Assembly (NCBI GenBank): GCA_030435675.1
Contig: JAUCMV010000015.1
Coordinates: 1-58,563 of the forward strand
Length of the DNA stretch: 58,563 nucleotides
Source of the DNA: Steinernema hermaphroditum
Taxonomy: Eukaryota; Nematoda; Chromadorea; Rhabditida; Steinernematidae
Direction: 5' to 3'
Positions 51,124-58,563 of the stretch are shown piece after piece. Each line of letters starts with the position of its first letter. Within the stretch, counting starts at the first letter, position 1. The position numbers and the translations under genes were made by a program. The notes under the pieces were generated by a model, which did no database searches, was not told where the DNA came from, and saw only the letters and a program-made list of their open reading frames with translations.

Positions 51124-53543
51124 TTGGAGCGGAGGGGTCAGATGCATAACTCTTTGTATGAGCAAGGGCCCTGCTGTCTCGAATTGAAAGTTTTGCAGGA
51201 AACTAAGATAGTCCACAGTAAATCCAACGAGAGTAGGCGCGTTCGATCAGGCTCGTGCAGTTCTACAAGATCCAATCATAAAAATGCTATGGTACTTTGG
51301 AGCAGGAGGGTCAGATGCAGAGCTCTTGGTGTGAGCAAGGGCCCTGCTGTCTCGAATTGAAAGTTTTGCAGGAAACTAAGATAGTCCACAGTAAATCCAA
51401 CGAGAGTAGGCGCGTTCGATCAGGCTCGTGCAGTTCTACAAGATCCAATCATAAAAATGCTATGGTACGTTGGAGCAGGAGGGTCACATGCAGAACTCTT
51501 TGTATGAACAAGGCCCTATCTGTCTCGAATTGAAAGTTTTGCAGGAAACTAAGATAGTCCACAGTAAATCCAACGGGAATAGGCGCGTTCGATCAGGCTC
51601 GTGCAGTTCTACAAGATCCAATCATAAAAATGCTATGGTACTTTGGAGCAGGAGGGTCAGATGCAGAGCTCTTGGTGTGAGCAAGGGCCCTGCTGTCTCG
51701 AATTGAAAGTTTTGCAGGAAAGTAAGATAGTCCACAGTAAATCCAACGAGAGTAGGCGCGTTCGATCAGGCTCGTGCAGTTCTACAAGATCCAATCATAA
51801 AAATGCTATGGTACTTTGGAGCAGGAGGGGTCAGATGCATAACTCTTTGTATGAGCAAGGGCCCTGCTGTCTCGAATTGAAAGTTTTGCAGGAAACTAAG
51901 ATAGTCCACAGTAAATCCAACGAGAGTAGGCGCGTTCGATCAGGCTCGTGCAGTTCTACAAGATCCAATCATAAAAATGCTATGGTACTTTGGAGCAGGA
52001 GGGTCAGATGCAGAGCTCTTGGTGTGAGCAAGGGCCCTGCTGTCTCGAATTGAAAGTTTTGCAGGAAACTAAGATAGTCCACAGTAATCCCAACGGGAAT
52101 AGGCGCGTTCGATCAGGCTCGTGCAGTTCTACAAGATCCAATCATAAAAATGCTATGGTACTTTGGAGCAGGAGGGTCAGATGCAGAGCTCTTGGTGTGA
52201 GCAAGGGCCCTGCTGTCTCGAATTGAAAGTTTTGCAGGAAAGTAAGATAGTCCACAGTAAATCCAACGAGAGTAGGCGCGTTCGATCAGGCTCGTGCAGT
52301 TCTACAAGATCCAATCATAAAAATGCTATGGTACTTTGGAGCAGGAGGGTCAGATGCAGAGCTCTTGGTGTGAGCAAGGGCCCTGCTGTCTCGAATTGAA
52401 AGTTTTGCAGGAAACTAAGATAGTCCACAGTAAATCCAACGAGAGTAGGCGCGTTCGATCAGGCTCGTGCAGTTCTACAAGATCCAATCATAAAAATGCT
52501 ATGGTACTTTGGAGCAGGAGGGTCAGATGCAGAGCTCTTGGTGTGAGCAAGGGCCCTGCTGTCTCGAATTGAAAGTTTTGCAGGAAACTAAGATAGTCCA
52601 CAGTAAATCCAACGAGAGTAGGCGCGTTCGATCAGGCTCGTGCAGTTCTACAAGATCCAGTCATAAAAATGCTATGGTACTTTGGAGCAGGAGGGTCAGA
52701 TGCAGAACTCTTTGTATGAACAAGGTCCTATCTGTCTCGAATCGAAAGTTTTGCAGGAAACTAAGATAGTCCACAGTAAATCCAACGAGAGTAGGCGCGT
52801 TCGATCAGGCTCGTGCAGTTCTACAAGATCCAGTCATAAAAATGCTATGGTACTTTGGAGCAGGAGGGTCAGATGCAGAACTCTTTGTATGAACAAGGCC
52901 CTATCTGTCTCGAATTGAAAGTTTTGCAGGAAACTAAGATAGTCCACAGTAAATCCAACGAGAGTAGGCGCGTTCGATCAGGCTCGTGCAGTTCTACACG
53001 ATCCAATCATAAAAATGTATGGTATTTGGAGCGGAGCGGTCAGATGCATAACTCTTTGTATGAGCAAGGGCCCTGCTGTCTCGAATTGAAAGTTTTGCAG
53101 GAAACTAAGATAGTCCACAGTAATCCCAACGGGAATAGGCGCGTTCGATCAGGCTCGTGCAGTTCTACAAGATCCAATCATAAAAATGCTATGGTACTTT
53201 GGAGCAGGAGGGTCAGATGCAGAGCTCTTGGTGTGAGCAAGGGCCCTGCTGTCTCGAATTGAAAGTTTTGCAGGAAACTAAGATAGTCCACAGTAATCCC
53301 AACGGGAATAGGCGCGTTCGATCAGGCTCGTGCAGTTCTACAAGATCCAATCATAAAAATGTATGGTACTTTGGAGCGGAGGGGTCAGATGCATAACACT
53401 TTGTATGAGCAAGGGCCCTGCTGTCTCGAATTGAAAGTTTTGCAGGAAACTAAGATAGTCCACAGTAAATCCAACGAGAGTAGGCGCGTTCGATCAGGCT
53501 CGTGCAGTTCTACAAGATCCAATCATAAAAATGCTATGGTACT
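51124..53543 (+). repeat. Mixed satellite segment rich in S monomers
   Basis: Mainly S monomers with K or P cassettes lie here. Two copies have aagtaag in place of aactaag (near 51721 and 52241), a change also seen near 629, 38592 and 41166. Irregular hinges are at 53008-53045 and 53351-53390. No clear higher-order period was found. Confidence 0.78.
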
Positions 53544-56500
53544 TTGGAGCAGGAGGGTCAGATGCAGAGCTCTTGGTGTGAGCAAGGGCCCTGCTGTCTC
53601 GAATTGAAAGTTTTGCAGGAAACTAAGATAGTCCACAGTAATCCCAACGGGAATAGGCGCGTTCGATCAGGCTCGTGCAGTTCTACAAGATCCAGTCATA
53701 AAAATGCTATGGTACTTTGGAGCAGGAGGGTCAGATGCAGAACTCTTTGTATGAACAAGGTCCTATCTGTCTCGAATCGAAAGTTTTGCAGGAAACTAAG
53801 ATAGTCCACAGTAAATCCAACGAGAGTAGGCGCGTTCGATCAGGCTCGTGCAGTTCTACAAGATCCAATCATAAAAATGCTATGGTACTTTGGAGCAGGA
53901 GGGTCAGATGCAGAGCTCTTGGTGTGAGCAAGGGCCCTGCTGTCTCGAATTGAAAGTTTTGCAGGAAACTAAGATAGTCCACAGTAAATCCAACGAGAGT
54001 AGGCGCGTTCGATCAGGCTCGTGCAGTTCTACAAGATCCAATCATAAAAATGCTATGGTACTTTGGAGCAGGAGGGTCAGATGCAGAGCTCTTGGTGTGA
54101 GCAAGGGCCCTGCTGTCTCGAATTGAAAGTTTTGCAGGAAACTAAGATAGTCCACAGTAATCCCAACGGGAATAGGCGCGTTCGATCAGGCTCGTGCAGT
54201 TCTACAAGATCCAGTCATAAAAATGCTATGGTACTTTGGAGCAGGAGGGTCAGATGCAGAACTCTTTGTATGAACAAGGTCCTATCTGTCTCGAATCGAA
54301 AGTTTTGCAGGAAACTAAGATAGTCCACAGTAAATCCAACGAGAGTAGGCGCGTTCGATCAGGCTCGTGCAGTTCTACACGATCCAATCATAAAAATTAT
54401 GGTATTTGGAGCGGAGCGGTCAGATGCATAACTCTTTGTATGAGCAAGGGCCCTGCTGTCTCGAATTGAAAGTTTTGCAGGAAACTAAGATAGTCCACAG
54501 TAAATCCAACGAGAGTAGGCGCGTTCGATCAGGCTCGTGCAGTTCTACAAGATCCAGTCATAAAAATGCTATGGTACTTTGGAGCAGGAGGGTCAGATGC
54601 AGAACTCTTTGTATGAACAAGGTCCTATCTGTCTCGAATCGAAAGTTTTGCAGGAAACTAAGATAGTCCACAGCAAATCCAACGAGAGTAGGCGCGTTCG
54701 ATCAGGCTCGTGCAGTTCTACAAGATCCAGTCATAAAAATGCTATGGTACTTTGGAGCAGGAGGGTCAGATGCAGAACTCTTTGTATGAACAAGGCCCTA
54801 TCTGTCTCGAATTGAAAGTTTTGCAGGAAACTAAGATAGTCCACAGTAAATCCAACGAGAGTAGGCGCGTTCGATCAGGCTCGTGCAGTTCTACACGATC
54901 CAATCATAAAAAAGTTGGAGCAGGAGCGGTCAGATGCAGAACTCTTTGTATGAACAAGGCCCTATCTGTCTCGAATTGAAAGTTTTGCAGGAAACTAAGA
55001 TAGTCCACAGTAAATCCAACGAGAGTAGGCGCGTTCGATCAGGCTCGTGCAGTTCTACAAGATCCAGTCATAAAAATGCTATGGTACTTTGGAGCAGGAG
55101 GGTCAGATGCAGAGCTCTTGGTGTGAGCAAGGGCCCTGCTGTCTCGAATTGAAAGTTTTGCAGGAAACTAAGATAGTCCACAGTAATCCCAACGGGAATA
55201 GGCGCGTTCGATCAGGCTCGTGCAGTTCTACAAGATCCAGTCATAAAAATGCTATGGTACTTTGGAGCAGGAGGGTCAGATGCAGAACTCTTTGTATGAA
55301 CAAGGTCCTATCTGTCTCGAATCGAAAGTTTTGCAGGAAACTAAGATAGTCCACAGTAAATCCAACGAGAGTAGGCGCGTTCGATCAGGCTCGTGCAGTT
55401 CTACACGATCCAATCATAAAAATGTATGTATTTGGAGCAGGAGCGGTCAGATGCATAACTCTTTGTATGAGCAAGGGCCCTGCTGTCTCGAATTGAAAGT
55501 TTTGCAGGAAACTAAGATAGTCCACAGTAAATCCAACGAGAGTAGGCGCGTTCGATCAGGCTCGTGCAGTTCTACAAGATCCAGTCATAAAAATGCTATG
55601 GTACTTTGGAGCAGGAGGGTCAGATGCAGAGCTCTTGGTGTGAGCAAGGGCCCTGCTGTCTCGAATTGAAAGTTTTGCAGGAAACTAAGATAGTCCACAG
55701 TAAATCCAACGAGAGTAGGCGCGTTCGATCAGGCTCGTGCAGTTCTACAAGATCCAGTCATAAAAATGCTATGGTACTTTGGAGCAGGAGGGTCAGATGC
55801 AGAGCTCTTGGTGTGAGCAAGGGCCCTGCTGTCTCGAATTGAAAGTTTTGCAGGAAACTAAGATAGTCCACAGTAAATCCAACGAGAGTAGGCGCGTTCG
55901 ATCAGGCTCGTGCAGTTCTACAAGATCCAGTCATAAAAATGCTATGGTACTTTGGAGCAGGAGGGTCAGATGCAGAGCTCTTGGTGTGAGCAAGGGCCCT
56001 GCTGTCTCGAATTGAAAGTTTTGCAGGAAACTAAGATAGTCCACAGTAAATCCAACGAGAGTAGGCGCGTTCGATCAGGCTCGTGCAGTTCTACAAGATC
56101 CAATCATAAAAATGCTATGGTACTTTGGAGCAGGAGGGTCAGATGCAGAACTCTTTGTATGAACAAGGTCCTATCTGTCTCGAATCGAAAGTTTTGCAGG
56201 AAACTAAGATAGTCCACAGTAAATCCAACGAGAGTAGGCGCGTTCGATCAGGCTCGTGCAGTTCTACACGATCCAATCATAAAAATTGGAGCGGAGCGGT
56301 CAGATGCATAACTCTTTGTATGAGCAAGGGCCCTGCTGTCTCGAATTGAAAGTTTTGCAGGAAACTAAGATAGTCCACAGTAAATCCAACGAGAGTAGGC
56401 GCGTTCGATCAGGCTCGTGCAGTTCTACAAGATCCAGTCATAAAAATGCTATGGTACTTTGGAGCAGGAGGGTCAGATGCAGAACTCTTTGTATGAACAA

Positions 56501-58563
56501 GGCCCTATCTGTCTCGAATTGAAAGTTTTGCAGGAAACTAAGATAGTCCACAGTAATCCCAACGGGAATAGGCGCGTTCGATCAGGCTCGTGCAGTTCTA
56601 CAAGATCCAATCATAAAAATGCTATGGTACTTTGGAGCAGGAGGGTCAGATGCAGAGCTCTTGGTGTGAGCAAGGGCCCTGCTGTCTCGAATTGAAAGTT
56701 TTGCAGGAAACTAAGATAGTCCACAGTAATCCCAACGGGAATAGGCGCGTTCGATCAGGCTCGTGCAGTTCTACAAGATCCAATCATAAAAATTGGAGCG
56801 GAGGGGTCAGATGCATAACACTTTGTATGAGCAAGGGCCCTGCTGTCTCGAATTGAAAGTTTTGCAGGAAACTAAGATAGTCCACAGTAAATCCAACGAG
56901 AGTAGGCGCGTTCGATCAGGCTCGTGCAGTTCTACAAGATCCAATCATAAAAATGCTATGGTACTTTGGAGCAGGAGGGTCAGATGCAGAGCTCTTGGTG
57001 TGAGCAAGGGCCCTGCTGTCTCGAATTGAAAGTTTTGCAGGAAACTAAGATAGTCCACAGTAAATCCAACGAGAGTAGGCGCGTTCGATCAGGCTCGTGC
57101 AGTTCTACAAGATCCAGTCATAAAAATGCTATGGTACTTTGGAGCAGGAGGGTCAGATGCAGAGCTCTTGGTGTGAGCAAGGGCCCTGCTGTCTCGAATT
57201 GAAAGTTTTGCAGGAAACTAAGATAGTCCACAGTAAATCCAACGAGAGTAGGCGCGTTCGATCAGGCTCGTGCAGTTCTACAAGATCCAGTCATAAAAAT
57301 GCTATGGTACTTTGGAGCAGGAGGGTCAGATGCAGAGCTCTTGGTGTGAGCAAGGGCCCTGCTGTCTCGAATTGAAAGTTTTGCAGGAAACTAAGATAGT
57401 CCACAGTAAATCCAACGAGAGTAGGCGCGTTCGATCAGGCTCGTGCAGTTCTACAAGATCCAATCATAAAAATGCTATGGTACTTTGGAGCAGGAGGGTC
57501 AGATGCAGAACTCTTTGTATGAACAAGGTCCTATCTGTCTCGAATCGAAAGTTTTGCAGGAAACTAAGATAGTCCACAGTAAATCCAACGAGAGTAGGCG
57601 CGTTCGATCAGGCTCGTGCAGTTCTACAAGATCCAGTCATAAAAATGCTATGGTACTTTGGAGCAGGAGGGTCAGATGCAGAACTCTTTGTATGAACAAG
57701 GCCCTATCTGTCTCGAATTGAAAGTTTTGCAGGAAACTAAGATAGTCCACAGTAATCCCAACGGGAATAGGCGCGTTCGATCAGGCTCGTGCAGTTCTAC
57801 AAGATCCAATCATAAAAATGCTATGGTACTTTGGAGCAGGAGGGTCAGATGCAGAGCTCTTGGTGTGAGCAAGGGCCCTGCTGTCTCGAATTGAAAGTTT
57901 TGCAGGAAACTAAGATAGTCCACAGTAATCCCAACGGGAATAGGCGCGTTCGATCAGGCTCGTGCAGTTCTACAAGATCCAATCATAAAAATTGGAGCGG
58001 AGGGGTCAGATGCATAACACTTTGTATGAGCAAGGGCCCTGCTGTCTCGAATTGAAAGTTTTGCAGGAAACTAAGATAGTCCACAGTAAATCCAACGAGA
58101 GTAGGCGCGTTCGATCAGGCTCCTGCAGTTCTACAAGATCCAATCATAAAAATGCTATGGTACTTTGGAGCAGGAGGGTCAGATGCAGAGCTCTTGGTGT
58201 GAGCAAGGGCCCTGCTGTCTCGAATTGAAAGTTTTGCAGGAAACTAAGATAGTCCACAGTAAATCCAACGAGAGTAGGCGCGTTCGATCAGGCTCGTGCA
58301 GTTCTACAAGATCCAATCATAAAAATGCTATGGTACTTTGGAGCAGGAGGGTCAGATGCAGAGCTCTTGGTGTGAGCAAGGGCCCTGCTGTCTCGAATTG
58401 AAAGTTTTGCAGGAAACTAAGATAGTCCACAGTAATCCCAACGGGAATAGGCGCGTTCGATCAGGCTCGTGCAGTTCTACAAGATCCAGTCATAAAAATG
58501 CTATGGTACTTTGGAGCAGGAGGGTCAGATGCAGAACTCTTTGTATGAACAAGGTCCTATCTG
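53544..58563 (+). repeat. T-marked terminal segment with 1360-bp and 1199-bp offsets
   Basis: Three consecutive S units plus N-IS at 55606-56285 recur at 56966, an offset of 1360 bp. N-P, S-P short beta, T, S at 56459 recur at 57658, an offset of 1199 bp. The cagcaaatcc marker reappears at 54674 in the H, N-IS, N, N context seen near 45 and 46.7 kb. Irregular hinges are at 54391-54423, 54904-54935 and 55411-55450. The window ends inside an N-IS monomer. Confidence 0.82.

Larger units (their letters stand above)
1..58563 (+). repeat. Satellite DNA array, 173-bp monomer, ~340 head-to-tail copies
   Basis: The same unit recurs every 173 bases (or 161, with a few other lengths) from end to end, always in one orientation. 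Landmarks seen in essentially every copy are ttttgcaggaaactaagata, gtccacagt, taggcgcgttcgatcagg and cagttctac. One representative unit has 46 G, 35 C, 50 A and 42 T (47% GC), six CpG and an observed/expected CpG ratio of about 0.64. Monomer lengths of 150-180 bp are common for centromeric and heterochromatic satellites in animals and plants; that this is such a satellite is inference. I do not recognise the family. No non-satellite insertion was seen on either strand. Both window ends are inside monomers, so the true array is longer. Confidence 0.98.

Noticed and set aside
44..58401. Over 300 plus-strand open frames of 60-90 codons with near-identical products
   Set aside because: They start at TTG in the hinge, one per monomer, and end at the same stop in the next monomer. 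Their variants are mostly non-synonymous and indels are not frame-guarded. From the ATGs the peptides are only about 16-32 residues. They are satellite by-products, so no CDS is listed.
1..58563. CRISPR array
   Set aside because: Units are joined directly without unique spacers of constant length, the repeat is 173 bp and there are no cas genes.
1..58563. rDNA, 5S or histone gene tandem array
   Set aside because: The 173-bp unit is too short for these arrays except 5S, and none of the conserved 5S internal control sequence is present.
1..58563. Transposon or retroelement inside the array
   Set aside because: Reading through, every segment returns to the monomer landmarks within 161-174 bases (a few units in between); no insertion or target-site duplication was seen.

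Overview
The whole 58,563-base window is one uninterrupted tandem satellite array. The basic unit is 173 bp (about 47% GC), repeated head to tail roughly 340 times, always in the same orientation, from the first base to the last. I see no unique sequence, protein-coding gene, RNA gene, transposon, telomere repeat, inversion or gap. Both ends of the window fall inside monomers, so the array continues on both sides. A long array of a nucleosome-sized unit with higher-order structure points to eukaryotic heterochromatin (centromeric, pericentromeric, subtelomeric or sex-chromosome) from a long-read assembly. I do not recognise the family and there is no unique flank, so species and chromosomal position cannot be read from the sequence.

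Phase convention used here: each monomer starts at the TTGGAGC of a variable 'hinge' (cataaaaa, then a TG/GG-rich part, then gtcagatg). Diversity comes mostly from a few linked variant cassettes. Front cassette: S (agagctcttgg...gggccctgctg), N (agaactctttg...ggccctatctg), N-IS (N with ggtcctatctg and gaatcgaaag), H (cataactctttg), A (agaacgctttg), T (cataacactttg). Middle cassette: K (aaatccaacgagag) or P (aatcccaacgggaa). Tail: aagatccaat, aagatccagt or acgatccaat. Hinge: full (173-bp unit) or lacking 12 bp (161-bp unit). Private point mutations are rare, so the array looks like repeated reshuffling and amplification of these cassettes.

Layout: 1-4137 heterogeneous zone; 4138-7251 5-mer (865 bp) and 6-mer (1038 bp) higher-order repeats (HORs); 8104-14480 a ~2.9-kb block present twice at an offset of 3448 bp (20 monomers); 13455-15852 a 7-mer (1199 bp); 15853-18107 a cluster of chimeric 174-bp monomers; 18108-20167 a 4-mer; 20341-27954 an 11-mer (1903/1904 bp); 28648-32220 mixed 6-mer and 4-mer; 32221-39193 a P-rich zone with 3-mer (507 bp) and dimer (334 bp) repeats; 39194-42620 a 15-mer; 42621-58563 T-marked modules of about 1.2-1.7 kb. 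The P cassette is absent from about 15.7 to 29.3 kb and common on both sides, so the array has a more homogenised core and more mixed flanks.

The open reading frames in the window start at TTG, sit on the plus strand only, usually span one monomer plus part of the next, and end at the same gaatTGA stop. They are by-products of the satellite. The most unusual signal is that nearly all length variation sits in the single hinge, and that many hinge and front-cassette forms look like intermediates between two real monomer types. They could be slippage or conversion products, or assembly-consensus artefacts.
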